Assembly: GCA_900472675.1 (NCBI GenBank)
Contig: UCJA01000005.1
Coordinates: 188,848-252,847 of the forward strand
Direction: 5' to 3'
Length of the DNA: 64,000 nucleotides
Source: Hyphomicrobiales bacterium
GTDB taxonomy: Bacteria > Pseudomonadota > Alphaproteobacteria > Rhizobiales > Rhizobiaceae
Within the stretch, counting starts at the first letter, position 1; every line of letters begins with the position of its first letter. This document shows, one piece after another, positions 51,099 through 59,793 of the stretch. Position numbers and translations under genes: made by a program. Below the pieces are notes generated by a model that was not told the DNA's origin, ran no database searches, and saw only the letters and a program-made list of their open reading frames with translations.

Positions 51099-51869
51099 TC
51101 ACGCCTTCACGGCCACCAAAAACAGCCGCGGAAAGTGCAACAGCACTCGACCGTCCGCCATCGGCGGATAGGCGGCGGCGATGCGGGCCGTGTAATCGGC
51201 GACAAAAGCCTCGCGGTTCTGCGGGCCCGCCGCGTCCAGATAGGGGCGCAGCCCCGTACCCTTGACCCATTCCACGATCGCCGCCGCATTCTCGAGCGGG
51301 TGATAATAGACCGTGTGCCAGAGATCGACGCGCACCGCCTTGGGCATCAGCGCATCCATGTAGACGCGCGGCTCCGGCAGCGGCTTTCGCTTGATCTTCC
51401 CGCCTTCGAACGCCCCGGACCAAGGCCCGGCAAGCCCGGTCTCTTCCATCAACGTATGGCTGGGCTCGGTCAGGTTGTCCGGCATCTGGACGGCGAGCAC
51501 ACCGCCGGGGACAAGACTGTCCATCAGCCGCGAAAGCACCGCCACATGCTCGGGAACCCATTGGAAGACGGCATTGGCATAGAGAAGATCGGCCGGTGCT
51601 TCGGGCACCCAGTGGCCGAGATCCGCTTGGGCGAACCGGCTCTCCGGCAGCCGCTGCCGCGCCGCCGCAAGCATCGCCTCGTCAGAATCGACGCCGGTGA
51701 CCGAGCCCGCCCCGAACCGCTCGACAAGCAGTTCGGTCGAATTGCCCGGCCCGCAGCCGAGATCATAGATGCGCGCAGCAGCGTTGAGCGGCACCTGCGC
51801 CAGCAGATCGCGGGCCGGGCGCGTCCGCTCGTCTTCGAACTTCACATATTGCTCGGGCGACCAGGCCAT
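51099..51869 (-). CDS. tam: Trans-aconitate 2-methyltransferase
   Basis: A 256-residue SAM-dependent methyltransferase. The SAM-binding motif I is [19 protein letters not shown], followed by [19 protein letters not shown] (motif II acidic residue), FAQADLGHW and [14 protein letters not shown]. The substrate half has FSG-type [13 protein letters not shown] and LWHTVYYH. Tam methylates trans-aconitate, which otherwise inhibits aconitase. Start ATG 51869 follows AAGGA. It is convergent with the ABC transporter, with a REP-like pair between. Confidence 0.92.
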   Translation of the reverse strand: MAWSPEQYVKFEDERTRPARDLLAQVPLNAAARIYDLGCGPGNSTELLVERFGAGSVTGVDSDEAMLAAARQRLPESRFAQADLGHWVPEAPADLLYANAVFQWVPEHVAVLSRLMDSLVPGGVLAVQMPDNLTEPSHTLMEETGLAGPWSGAFEGGKIKRKPLPEPRVYMDALMPKAVRVDLWHTVYYHPLENAAAIVEWVKGTGLRPYLDAAGPQNREAFVADYTARIAAAYPPMADGRVLLHFPRLFLVAVKA

Positions 51870-52043
51870 GCTGCAGATCCTTGGCAAAGGGTGAGGGCGC
51901 CCTGCAGATATCACGCCCGGCCGGGCTGCGCGATGATGCATCCATCAATTATTCTGATGACTTATCTGCAATTCTGGCTTGACCTTGGCGCCTCCCGGTT
52001 CTTCAGTCACCGCTGCTTTGCCAAGGCCTAACAGGAGTTTCCC

Positions 52044-52931
52044 ATGCCCGTCGACACATCCCCCCGCAGCGCCACCTGGACATTCGTGGAGGGGGAGTGG
52101 CTGGAAGGCAACCCGAAGCTGATCGGCCCCACCTCGCATGCCATGTGGCTGGGCTCGACCGTGTTTGACGGCGCCCGCTGGTTCGACGGCATCTCGCCCG
52201 ATCTCGACATGCACTGCCAGCGCGTCAACCGCTCGGCCAAAGCCATGGGCATGACCCCGGTGATGACGGCCGAAGAGATCGAGGCGCTGGCGCTGGAAGG
52301 CGTCAAGAAATTCGACGGCAAGACCGCGATCTACATCAAGCCCATGTACTGGGCCGAACACGGCATGCCCTTTAGCGTCGTGGCGCCGGATGCCGAATCG
52401 ACCCGCTTCGCGCTCTGCCTGTTCGAGGCGCCCATGCACACGGCAAAGCCCTCCTCGCTCACCGTTTCGCCCTTCCGCCGGCCAAACCCGGAAGTGGCGA
52501 TGACCGATGCAAAGACCGGCAGCCTCTATCCCAACAGCGGCCGCATGATTCTGGAAGCCCGCGCCCGCGGCTTCGACAATGCGCTCGCCCGCGACATGAA
52601 CGGCAATGTCGCCGAAACCGCGTCGTCCAACATCTTCCTGGTCAAGGACGGCGTGGTGATGACCCCGATCGCCAACGGCACGTTTCTGGCCGGCATCACC
52701 CGCCACCGCCTGATCACGCTTCTGCGCCAGGGCGGCTTCGATGTCCGCGAGGTCACGCTGACGGTGAAGGACTTCGAGGATGCCGACGAGATCTTCACCT
52801 CCGGCAACTATTCGAAGATCGTGCCGGTGACCAAGTTCGAGGAACGCTCCCTGCAGGAAGGCCCGGTCGCCCGCAAGGCGCTGGAGCTCTACATGGACTG
52901 GGCCCGTTCGACCACCGGCGACGACGTCTGA
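52044..52931 (+). CDS. Branched-chain amino acid aminotransferase (class IV, PLP)
   Basis: A 295-residue fold-type IV aminotransferase. The substrate loop WLGSTVFDGARWFDG is N-terminal. The PLP Lys lies in DAKTGSLYPNSGRMILEARARGFDNAL. The cofactor-anchoring segment is NGNVAETASSNIFLVKDG, and TFLAGITRHRLI binds phosphate. It makes or degrades Leu, Ile and Val in the cytosol. The length and the divergence from E. coli IlvE match the rhizobial paralogues, so D-amino acid or related substrates cannot be excluded. The 3' end overlaps the diguanylate cyclase antisense by 43 bp. Confidence 0.92.
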   Translation: MPVDTSPRSATWTFVEGEWLEGNPKLIGPTSHAMWLGSTVFDGARWFDGISPDLDMHCQRVNRSAKAMGMTPVMTAEEIEALALEGVKKFDGKTAIYIKPMYWAEHGMPFSVVAPDAESTRFALCLFEAPMHTAKPSSLTVSPFRRPNPEVAMTDAKTGSLYPNSGRMILEARARGFDNALARDMNGNVAETASSNIFLVKDGVVMTPIANGTFLAGITRHRLITLLRQGGFDVREVTLTVKDFEDADEIFTSGNYSKIVPVTKFEERSLQEGPVARKALELYMDWARSTTGDDV

Positions 52932-53962
52932 GGCGCAAGCGGGTCAGCGGGCTCCCGCCGGTCGAAACCGAGGCGCCGCTCGCGGGCATGTTCGTCCATG
53001 GCCGGATCGAACATGCAGGCCCTGCCGCGGCCTTCGCGTTTGGCGCGGTAGAGCGCCATGTCGGCATTGCTGATCAGCGTTTTCCGGTCCGTGCCGTCGC
53101 GCGGGTAAAGCGCGACGCCGATGCTGGCGCCGACCTGAAGCGCGCGGCCCTCGAACGCCACCGGCTGGCAAAGCTCCGCCTGAAGGCGGCTGGCGATAAG
53201 GTTGACGCTGCTGGGCTGCTGGTCGGATCCGATCACCAGGATGAACTCGTCGCCGCCGAGTCGGCCGGAAAAATCCTCCGGGCCGAGCGCGGCGGTGATG
53301 CGCGCACCCGTCGCCTGCAGCACCGCATCGCCGGCCATATGGCCGTAGAGGTCGTTGACATCCTTGAAATGATCGAGATCGAGCGACACGATGCCGAAGG
53401 ACTGTCCGCCGCTCGCCTTGCGCTTGATGATTTCCTTCAGCCCGGAAACGAAGCCGGCCCGGTTCAACAGGCCCGTCAGAGGATCGTGAAGGGCAAGATA
53501 GGTCACCTGCCGTTCGGCCAGCACCCGGGCTGTCACATCCTCGTGGGTCGAAAGCAGGTAGGCGCCGGCGATTAGCTGGTTGTGCACGCGGATGATACGG
53601 TCGCCCTGCTCGATCAGGTTCTCGAGGGTGCGCCCGCTGCGCACCGTCGCCAGTACCTCGTCCATGTACCGTTCGGGATCGATCTTCCAGCCCTCGAAGA
53701 AGTCGGTTTCCAGCAGGTCCCTGAAGTTGCGGGTGGGGAGCGTGTCCGCGTCAGCCCACTCATGCATCTGGTAGAGCTCGACGAAGGGGCGGTTGAGATA
53801 CATCGGCACGCCGTCCAGCGTAAACACGCCGACCCCGACGGGAAGATGGTCGAGTGTCAGCCGCAGCCCGTGCAGCGTGCGGGTATCCAGGCTGTCCGTG
53901 TCATCCGGTGGCATGAGGCGATACAAGGCTGAAGAAATCCCCGTCGGCTTCGATGCGGCCAC
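52889..53962 (-). CDS. PAS-GGDEF protein (diguanylate cyclase)
   Basis: A 357-residue soluble signalling protein. PAS spans about residues 35-150 (LDHLPVGVGVFTLDGVPMYLNRPFVELYQ ... LSTHEDVTAR). GGDEF spans about residues 155-320 with active-site GRLGGDEFILVIG and GIVSLDLDHFKDVNDLYGHMAGDAVL. The inhibitory I-site position reads GPED, lacking the Arg of RxxD, so product inhibition may be lost. The start is GTG 53962 with GGGGTG upstream. Convergent overlap of 43 bp with the aminotransferase gene. Confidence 0.92.
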   Translation of the reverse strand: MAASKPTGISSALYRLMPPDDTDSLDTRTLHGLRLTLDHLPVGVGVFTLDGVPMYLNRPFVELYQMHEWADADTLPTRNFRDLLETDFFEGWKIDPERYMDEVLATVRSGRTLENLIEQGDRIIRVHNQLIAGAYLLSTHEDVTARVLAERQVTYLALHDPLTGLLNRAGFVSGLKEIIKRKASGGQSFGIVSLDLDHFKDVNDLYGHMAGDAVLQATGARITAALGPEDFSGRLGGDEFILVIGSDQQPSSVNLIASRLQAELCQPVAFEGRALQVGASIGVALYPRDGTDRKTLISNADMALYRAKREGRGRACMFDPAMDEHARERRLGFDRREPADPLAPQTSSPVVERAQSM

Positions 53963-54183
53963 TTATAGCACCCCGCCCTTAAGCAATTTCTAAGAACTCT
54001 GTGAGCAATGCGCAGATCTGGGGCGGTGCATCGGGATGGGAGGGCGGGCTGGCGCGCAAAGCCGCTTGCTCTACTTGGAATGGGCCGACCGAAAAGACGA
54101 CGTCTGGGCACCACGTGCGACATCGCGGGATGTAGCGGTCAACTCCGGACAAGCGCAAAGGCTATTGCCGAATTTTGGACACG

Positions 54184-55038
54184 CTAAGGAGTCTGAGAAA
54201 GGTGCTCTCGGACTTCCTCCTGAATTTTGTCTACCAGATCAGGAATATCACCATCCTCGTAGATTTGTGGTCCGAAGGCCGCTTCGCTCAGGATCTTAAG
54301 AGCGTTCCTGTAAGCCCCAAGGAGCTCTTCATCTTGGGGGGCACCCACGATGAAGTGTAGCTTAAGCTGGGTTTGTGCGCCGTCGTGAACAGCTTCAAGG
54401 TGCCCACGCCAGCGACGCGCCTTATCCTTGATACCTTCAGCGTCAGCAAGATCGAACGAAAGAGGCTCGTAAGCGTGCCAAGCGCCGTTTCGCCACGCAC
54501 GCTTCAGAAGGATCTCATCGGATGTTCCGACGACAACTGTTTCAGCAAATTCGACCGGAACATTTTTTTCGTCAAGGAGAAGGCGTACCGGACGCCATAC
54601 GTCGTCGTCGCTACGCCGGTGAGGTTGCCGTACATCGTATTGACTGACGTATCGGCGGTACACGCGCTGGAAGGTCCTTTCCGGATCCTCAGTCAGTCCG
54701 CCAGAGAGAGGTGACCACTGTAACGAGCTGTGATCTGCGACAAGAACTTTGCGGGCGATGGAAGCGGCATCTGGATACTCGTTGAGCAAGTCGCCGTGTG
54801 CGAGGCCTTGACTGATGTCACGTGCGGTACGCTCTGCGGCCTTGGCCGAAACCAGAAACGCTTTACGGTCCAGATCAGGAAATACATGCTTGATACGGCC
54901 GACGGAACTACGGACTTCCATCTTCACGAGATTGGTCTGCGGCACATACATCAGGACGCCTACATTCACGAATTCGCCTGTCACGACGTCGTGTACATAT
55001 CGCAGAACAGTGTAGGTATATGGAAGTCTTGCCGTCAT
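54184..55038 (-). CDS. DUF3037-family protein
   Basis: A 284-residue protein. The N-terminus YTYTVLRYVHDVVTGEFVNVGVLMY is the DUF3037 signature (two short strands flanking a 'GEFVNVGV' turn). It continues with a helical section around AAERTARDISQGLAHGDLL and WSPLSGGLTEDPERTFQRVYRRYV. The start ATG 55038 overlaps the kinase stop as ATGA, so it is coupled to the gene at 55035. Codon bias is weaker than in the rest of the window. Function is unknown; DUF3037 proteins occur beside HipA-like kinases. Confidence 0.85.
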   Translation of the reverse strand: MTARLPYTYTVLRYVHDVVTGEFVNVGVLMYVPQTNLVKMEVRSSVGRIKHVFPDLDRKAFLVSAKAAERTARDISQGLAHGDLLNEYPDAASIARKVLVADHSSLQWSPLSGGLTEDPERTFQRVYRRYVSQYDVRQPHRRSDDDVWRPVRLLLDEKNVPVEFAETVVVGTSDEILLKRAWRNGAWHAYEPLSFDLADAEGIKDKARRWRGHLEAVHDGAQTQLKLHFIVGAPQDEELLGAYRNALKILSEAAFGPQIYEDGDIPDLVDKIQEEVREHLSQTP

Positions 55039-55826
55039 CGCAGCACCCGTTGAATTTCCGTAAGGCACGCATCGATGTTGTCACGTGCATCCTTAATCAG
55101 TTGTAATGCGCTGGCAACGGATTCCATTGCACCAGGCCACTCCATTGGAATAGCGTCCCCGTAAGATGAAATTTGGGCATCTGACAAGCCCGCCCATGCC
55201 TGGCGAACCGGTTCATAGTCGATTTGCCTCCCGATCAAACCGCCTCTGAAGATGTGGTAACCGGGTGTCTCAAGCTCTCGCAAGCCACCGATCTTCCATG
55301 GCGCTGTCCAGAACAGAATAACCTTATGCGCAAAGGCCAGCTCATGGTCGAATATCCGGATGTCATGACCGCGAACCAGACAGTTGGGGTTTGCATCGCG
55401 CCTATCCGGGTTTTGGATAATTCCGTCAAACACAAGCACCGCAACTGCATCCGACTGCATTTTTCCGGAAATAACACCCCCCTTTGACCAAGTGGAATAT
55501 TGACCGGTCACGAGCTTCGATCCGAATGCAACAAAATTGCTTGCAGCCATTCTATATCGATGCACGCCATCGGGGATGGAGGCAATAAAATCGGGCTCCA
55601 GCTCAACGAGAAAAGGCTCAAGTATTGGCAAGCCTAGATCGGCGACAAGACAAGCTCCGATGACTTCCGCCGCAAGGCTCGCTTCCCTCTGTTCACACCC
55701 GACTGAGTATTTGGTCACCACTTCGACGTCCGTCCCATCCTGTCTCTGACACAAAATGAGGCAAGGGCCGGTCTTCCCATTTTTCATGGGGAACATGAAT
55801 TCGGTTGCAGTCACCCTTGTTAGCAA
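55035..55826 (-). CDS. HipA-like kinase
   Basis: A 263-residue protein of the HipA-like kinase family. The N-lobe runs from LTRVTATEFMFPMKNG to VEVVTKYS, holding the ATP-binding Lys region. The catalytic loop is DGIIQNPDRRDANPN, and IRIFDHELAF supplies the metal-binding Asp. Kinases of this fold phosphorylate aminoacyl-tRNA synthetases in HipAB systems; this compact form has no linked HipB. Start is probably TTG 55826, behind GTGGGGGAT; a longer frame continues upstream. It is coupled to the downstream DUF3037 gene. Confidence 0.85.
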   Translation of the reverse strand: MLTRVTATEFMFPMKNGKTGPCLILCQRQDGTDVEVVTKYSVGCEQREASLAAEVIGACLVADLGLPILEPFLVELEPDFIASIPDGVHRYRMAASNFVAFGSKLVTGQYSTWSKGGVISGKMQSDAVAVLVFDGIIQNPDRRDANPNCLVRGHDIRIFDHELAFAHKVILFWTAPWKIGGLRELETPGYHIFRGGLIGRQIDYEPVRQAWAGLSDAQISSYGDAIPMEWPGAMESVASALQLIKDARDNIDACLTEIQRVLR

Positions 55827-55894
55827 TGCATCCCCCACAATGCGACGTAAATGGAGATACGACTGGTTGTGAAGATTGTCTACGCACAAGCGAA

Positions 55895-56005
55895 CAGGGT
55901 AAAGCTGGTTTTGCCCCCGTCCAGGCCGTGCTCGCCTCGCTGTATCTGATGGGGCTGGTCTCTACCGCCGACGGCAAGCGTTTCGCCTTCCGCCGGGCCG
56001 CCTAA
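55895..56005 (+). pseudogene. 3' remnant of an unidentified gene
   Basis: The plus-strand frame ending in TAA at 56005 shows strong G/C third positions and a protein-like end (AVLASLYLMGLVSTADGKRFAFRRAA), the kind of C-terminal helix-strand seen in winged-helix proteins. Upstream of about 55895 the composition becomes AT-rich and the sequence belongs to the kinase module. It may be the tail of a gene cut by insertion of that module. The start and identity are not determined. Confidence 0.4.
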
Positions 56006-56017
56006 ACCCATACCCGC

Positions 56018-56341
56018 TCATTTCCCCGGCTTGACCATCAGCTGGTCGGCGGAAATCTCGCCGCCGATTTCGGCGCGCTTGGTCTTCTTGTCGTAGACGC
56101 AGATCGTGCTGATTGTCGCTTTGGCGCCCTTTGCCTTGCCGGTGACGACGGCCAGCCCGAAATGCTCGCTGCCATAGGGATCAGTGAGCGCCCGTCCATT
56201 GTCGATCAGCCCCTTGGCGGCGGTCACGCAGGCTTTCGAAACCTGCGTCTGGAATGCCGCCCAGGCATCGTCGGAGGAGGCATGCGCCGACGTCGCGAGG
56301 AGGGGAAGAACAGCGATGACAGTTTTCAGGTTAGGTCTCAC
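56018..56341 (-). CDS. Exported protein of unknown function
   Basis: A 107-residue protein. It starts with GTG 56341 behind GGAGGA. Signal peptide: LKTVIAVLPLLATSAHAS. The mature part has AFQTQVSKACVTAAKGLIDNGRAL, TISTICVYDKKTKRAEIGGEISADQ and one pair of Cys likely joined in the periplasm. No family is recognised, though the length and layout are those of small rhizobial exported proteins. It is divergent from sodB, 168 bp away. Confidence 0.75.
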   Translation of the reverse strand: MRPNLKTVIAVLPLLATSAHASSDDAWAAFQTQVSKACVTAAKGLIDNGRALTDPYGSEHFGLAVVTGKAKGAKATISTICVYDKKTKRAEIGGEISADQLMVKPGK

Positions 56342-56509
56342 GAAATCCTCCGAATCGGTGCAATGACAGCGCCTTGTAGCTTCAAATTGCAGCAGTTTCT
56401 TGCGCGACCCTGGCTGCTTTTTGGCAAGTCACCGTTGCCTCCAGGGCCTGCCGCTCCTATGTTCCCGCACAACCCTTCACCCGAGGTGTTTGCCAAGAGG
56501 AGTAGACCA

Positions 56510-57112
56510 ATGGCTTTCGAACTTCCCGAACTGCCCTACGATTACGAAGCGCTGTCCCCCTTCATGTCGAAGGAAACGCTCGAATTCCACCATGACAAGC
56601 ACCACAAGGCCTATGTCGACATGGGCAACAAGCTGGCCGCCGAAGCCGGCATGGGCGATCTGCCCGTGGAGGAAGTCGTCAAGAAGTCGTTCGGCAGCCA
56701 CCAGACGCTGTTCAACAATGCTGCCCAGCATTACAACCACATCCACTTCTGGAAGTGGATGAAGAAGGACGGCGGCGGCAAGTCCCTGCCGGGCAAGCTG
56801 CAGACCGCGATCGACAGCGACCTCGGCGGCTATGACAAGTTCAAGGCCGACCTGATTGCCGCCGGCACCACCCAGTTCGGCTCCGGCTGGGCCTGGGTTT
56901 CGGTCAAGGATGGCAAGCTCGTCATCTCCAAGACGCCGAACGGCGAGAACCCGCTGGTTCACGGCGCAGAGCCGATCCTCGGCGTCGACGTCTGGGAACA
57001 TTCCTACTACATCGATTATCGCAACGCGCGTCCGAAGTACCTGGAAGCCTTCGTCGACAGCCTGATCAACTGGGATTACGTGCTGGAGCGCTACGAAGCC
57101 GCCACCAAGTAA
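56510..57112 (+). CDS. sodB: Fe/Mn superoxide dismutase
   Basis: A 200-residue dismutase converting superoxide to peroxide and O2 in the cytosol. Metal ligands are visible: ETLEFHHDKHHKAYV (His27-type), NNAAQHYNHIHFWKWM (second His), and DVWEHSYYIDYRNARPKYLEAF (Asp and His). The FGSGWAWV segment carries the gateway Trp. Residues around the site fit Fe or cambialistic use, so the metal is uncertain. Start ATG 56510 follows AAGAGGAG. It ends at a terminator at 57144. Confidence 0.96.
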   Translation: MAFELPELPYDYEALSPFMSKETLEFHHDKHHKAYVDMGNKLAAEAGMGDLPVEEVVKKSFGSHQTLFNNAAQHYNHIHFWKWMKKDGGGKSLPGKLQTAIDSDLGGYDKFKADLIAAGTTQFGSGWAWVSVKDGKLVISKTPNGENPLVHGAEPILGVDVWEHSYYIDYRNARPKYLEAFVDSLINWDYVLERYEAATK

Positions 57113-57143
57113 CTTGGTCGATTTTCGGCAGTGAGTATAGACG

Positions 57144-57173
57144 CCCGGTCCTGACAAAGGACCGGGTGTTTTT
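57144..57173 (+). terminator. Intrinsic terminator of sodB
   Basis: CCCGGTCC (57144-57151) pairs with GGACCGGG (57159-57166) around TGACAAA and is followed by TGTTTTT, 30 bp after the stop. Confidence 0.9.
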
Positions 57174-57329
57174 GTATCCGGGCATGTTCAGGCTCTGGGG
57201 TCCAGCTGACCGGCTGAACGAGCCGCTTCGGTGCAGCAATTCCCGCGACGCTGGTGATGCCAGAGGTTCGCTTGATTTTCCTGAGCGAAGATCCAAGATG
57301 GCGACCTGTAACCATTTTGGGAGGCCGGA

Positions 57330-57590
57330 TTGTCGGAAGTCAGTTTGAAGAATGCCAAGGCCGGCTTTTCTGGTTTCGTCGATCAGGCCGCCGCGGGCGA
57401 GTTTGTCACCATCACCCGCGACGGCAAGCCGGCGGCCGTGATTGTCAGCGTCGAAGCGGCTGCTCTGGCGAAGAGGGCGCTCCGCGAGGATCAGCCCAGC
57501 CTCGTCCAGTATCTCAGGAAATTTCCGGCGGGTCTCGAAGACGATGTCTTCGCCCGCAATCATGCGCCGAGCCGCGAGGCAGATCTGTGA
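57330..57590 (+). CDS. Phd/YefM-family antitoxin
   Basis: An 86-residue antitoxin. It begins MSEVSLKNAKAGFSGFVDQAAAGEFVTITRDGKPAAVIVSVEA, the Phd/YefM DNA-binding fold (A-K-x-x-F-S-x-F/L, ITRxGKPxAVxV). The charged C-terminal tail holds SLVQYLRKFPAGLEDDVF, which would bind the toxin. It uses a TTG start at 57330 preceded by GGGAGG. Its stop overlaps the VapC start (GTGA), forming one operon. Confidence 0.92.
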   Translation: MSEVSLKNAKAGFSGFVDQAAAGEFVTITRDGKPAAVIVSVEAAALAKRALREDQPSLVQYLRKFPAGLEDDVFARNHAPSREADL

Positions 57591-58033
57591 CCGGTTTTCT
57601 CCTCGATACCAACGCGATTTCCATCTTCTCGCCGACCAATGTGATCGCCAATCCGGCCTTTGCCGATTGGGCGGAGGAACAGGAAAGGCTGGAAACCATC
57701 TATCTTTCCGCCATGACTATTCATGAAATCGAAAAGGGCGTCCGGCTGCTGGAAGCCAAAGGTGCGTCTGCGAAGGCGTCATTGATCGAGACGTTTCTCC
57801 AGGGGTTGGTGGCTGGGTACGGGGACCGGATACTGCCCATCGATGCCGAAACCGCACGGGAATCGGGACGGATGGAAGCGCGGGCCACAGCGGCCGGCCA
57901 CAATCCCGGCGTTGCGGATGCGATCATTGCGGGCACCGCGAGCCTTCACGGACTGGTCGTCGTCACCCGCAATCTCAAACATTTCGAGCCTTTCGCAATA
58001 GCCGTCAAATCCCCCGGACAACTGGCGTCCTGA
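57587..58033 (+). CDS. vapC: VapC-family PIN-domain toxin
   Basis: A 148-residue PIN nuclease. Acidic active-site residues: FLLDTNAIS (first Asp), MTIHEIEKGVRLLE (Glu), NPGVADAIIAGTA (Asp) and TRNLKHFEPF. The metal-dependent RNase usually cuts initiator tRNA or rRNA; that target is not shown here. It starts with GTG 57587, overlapping the antitoxin stop. A Phd-VapC pairing of this kind is common in alphaproteobacteria. Confidence 0.93.
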   Translation: MTGFLLDTNAISIFSPTNVIANPAFADWAEEQERLETIYLSAMTIHEIEKGVRLLEAKGASAKASLIETFLQGLVAGYGDRILPIDAETARESGRMEARATAAGHNPGVADAIIAGTASLHGLVVVTRNLKHFEPFAIAVKSPGQLAS

Positions 58034-58110
58034 CGCATGGCATGCCGGACCCGGCTCCTGCCATCCTCCGGTGTCACATCGCTGTCATTTCGAGCCCCTA
58101 TCTGCCGACC

Positions 58111-58953
58111 ATGCCCAACGCAAAACCCCTCATCCGCTTCGGCGTCATCGCCGATCCCCAGTATGCCGATGTCGAGCCCTGGCTCGAGGTCGAGCGCTAT
58201 TACCGCAACAGCCTGGCCAAGCTGGCAGAGGCGATCGCGGTCCTGAATGGCGAGGATCTCGCCTTCGTGGTGACGCTCGGCGATCTGATCGACCGCGACT
58301 GGCAGAGTTTTGGCCCGGTCCTGGAGGTCTACGAGACGCTAACCCATCAAAGCCTGCTCCTGCCGGGCAATCATGATTTCTCGGTCGGCCCGCAGCATCT
58401 GGGAGAAGTGCACGAGCTGCTCGGCATGCCGGCGCCCTTCCATGATTTCGCAAGAGGCGGCATCCGCTTCGTGGTCATCGACGGCAGCGAGATCAGCCTG
58501 TTTTCCACCCCTCAAGGCGATCCGCGCTATCAGGAGGCGGTTGAGCGGCTGCAGGCCCTGGAGACTGACGGCGCCTTTAACGCACGGCCCTGGAACGGCG
58601 GCATGAGCGAAGCGCAGCATGCTTGGCTGGAGGCCGTGCTCGAGAAATCCCGAACCGACGGCGAGCGCGTCGTCGTCATGGGCCATTACCCGCTTTATCC
58701 GCAAAACGAGCACAACCAGTGGGACTGCGCACGGCTGATCGAGCTCTTCGAACGCTCCGGCAATGTCATCGCCTATCTCAACGGCCACAACCATGCGGGC
58801 AATCTCGGCCGCCACGGCTCCACCTGGTACGTCAATTTCAAGGGCATGGTGGATACGCAGGATCAGAACACATTCGCCACCGTGGCGCTTTACGAGGATC
58901 GAATCGAGATCACCGGTCATGGCCGCGAGGAAAGCCGCAGCCTGCCGCTCTAG
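58111..58953 (+). CDS. Calcineurin-like metallophosphoesterase (ADP-ribose/CDP-alcohol diphosphatase-like)
   Basis: A 280-residue dinuclear metal phosphohydrolase. Motifs in order: FGVIADPQYAD (Asp, the His replaced by Gln), VVTLGDLIDRD, LLPGNHDFS, VVVMGHYPLYP and YLNGHNHAGNLG. The DPQYAD variant and following HNQWDC match the Mn2+-dependent ADP-ribose/CDP-alcohol diphosphatases, so nucleotide diphosphate cleavage in the cytosol is the likely role. Start ATG 58111 lies inside a longer frame but is the first with a domain start. Its stop overlaps the convergent regulator by 4 bp. Confidence 0.9.
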   Translation: MPNAKPLIRFGVIADPQYADVEPWLEVERYYRNSLAKLAEAIAVLNGEDLAFVVTLGDLIDRDWQSFGPVLEVYETLTHQSLLLPGNHDFSVGPQHLGEVHELLGMPAPFHDFARGGIRFVVIDGSEISLFSTPQGDPRYQEAVERLQALETDGAFNARPWNGGMSEAQHAWLEAVLEKSRTDGERVVVMGHYPLYPQNEHNQWDCARLIELFERSGNVIAYLNGHNHAGNLGRHGSTWYVNFKGMVDTQDQNTFATVALYEDRIEITGHGREESRSLPL

Positions 58954-59660
58954 CCTGTTGCGGCGGCCGATGCCTCGGGCCGGACCTCCCAGCCCTCCAT
59001 CCACAGCCGGCGCAGCGCTTCGCCCTCGCCGGTAAACACCTCCGGCAACAGCGCACAATCCTCCACCCGGTCGATCCGGAAATTGCGGATTGCCTGGCGC
59101 AACTCGCACCAGCCGACGAGATTGGCCGTTTTCGAATAATAGATCACCGCGATCGGCCGGATGACGCGCTCGGTCGCCCGGCCCAGTTCGTCCCGGTAGT
59201 CGAGGGTAAGCTTCTGCTCGTCGCGGATCGCCCGCCTTACAAGGCCAAGGTCCGCCGCCTGGGAGGCCGGCGCCACCGTTCCCCAGGCGTGCAGGGCGTT
59301 GCGCGAGAAGCTGGCCGACAAAGGGGCGGGCACGGCGGCGGCAATCTTGCGGCTCACCTGCCTCGCCGCTTGCTTGAGCTCCGTATCGCCGGTGCGCGCC
59401 AGAAGCGCCAGCGCCAGCACGATCGCCTCGGTCTCCTCGATCGATAGCATCAGCGGCGGCAGGGTAAAGCCCGGCCGAAGAATGTAGCCGATGCCGCGCC
59501 CGCCCTCGATCGGCACGCGCATGGCCTGCAGGGCGGCGATGTCGCGGTAGATCGAGCGTGACGTCACCTCCAGCTGGGCGCCGATCGCGGCGGCCGTGAC
59601 GGGACGGCTAGCAAGCCGCAGGATCTGGATGATCTCGAACAGGCGCGTTGCCTTGCGCAT
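58950..59660 (-). CDS. YafY-family (HTH-WYL) transcriptional regulator
   Basis: A 236-residue regulator. The N-terminal HTH_11 is FEIIQILRLASRPVTAAAIGAQLEVTSRSIYRDIAALQAMRVPIEGGRGIGYILRPGF. The C-terminal WYL domain includes LTLDYRDELGRATERVIRPIAVIYYSKTANLVGWCELRQAIRNFRIDRVEDC. It is divergent from the LysE exporter at 59794. A perfect inverted repeat, AACTGACA/TGTCAGTT, lies in the 133-bp space. Start ATG 59660. Confidence 0.92.
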   Translation of the reverse strand: MRKATRLFEIIQILRLASRPVTAAAIGAQLEVTSRSIYRDIAALQAMRVPIEGGRGIGYILRPGFTLPPLMLSIEETEAIVLALALLARTGDTELKQAARQVSRKIAAAVPAPLSASFSRNALHAWGTVAPASQAADLGLVRRAIRDEQKLTLDYRDELGRATERVIRPIAVIYYSKTANLVGWCELRQAIRNFRIDRVEDCALLPEVFTGEGEALRRLWMEGWEVRPEASAAATG

Positions 59661-59687
59661 GGTTATTTCAACGCTCCCCGCAATGGC

Positions 59688-59709
59688 AACTGACAAAACG
59701 CTGTCAGTT
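59688..59709. promoter_or_regulatory. Putative operator of the YafY-type regulator
   Basis: AACTGACA (59688-59695) and TGTCAGTT (59702-59709) form a perfect 8-bp inverted repeat around AAACGC, 28 bp before the regulator's start. A further half-site AACTGACA lies at 59787-59794, overlapping the exporter's start codon. Confidence 0.65.
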
Positions 59710-59793
59710 GGCATCGCCTATAGAGCCGCAGTTCCCGCGCAAAAACAAGGCGGCTCAATCCGCCTGCACCGTCATCGGAGGCCTGCAACTGAC

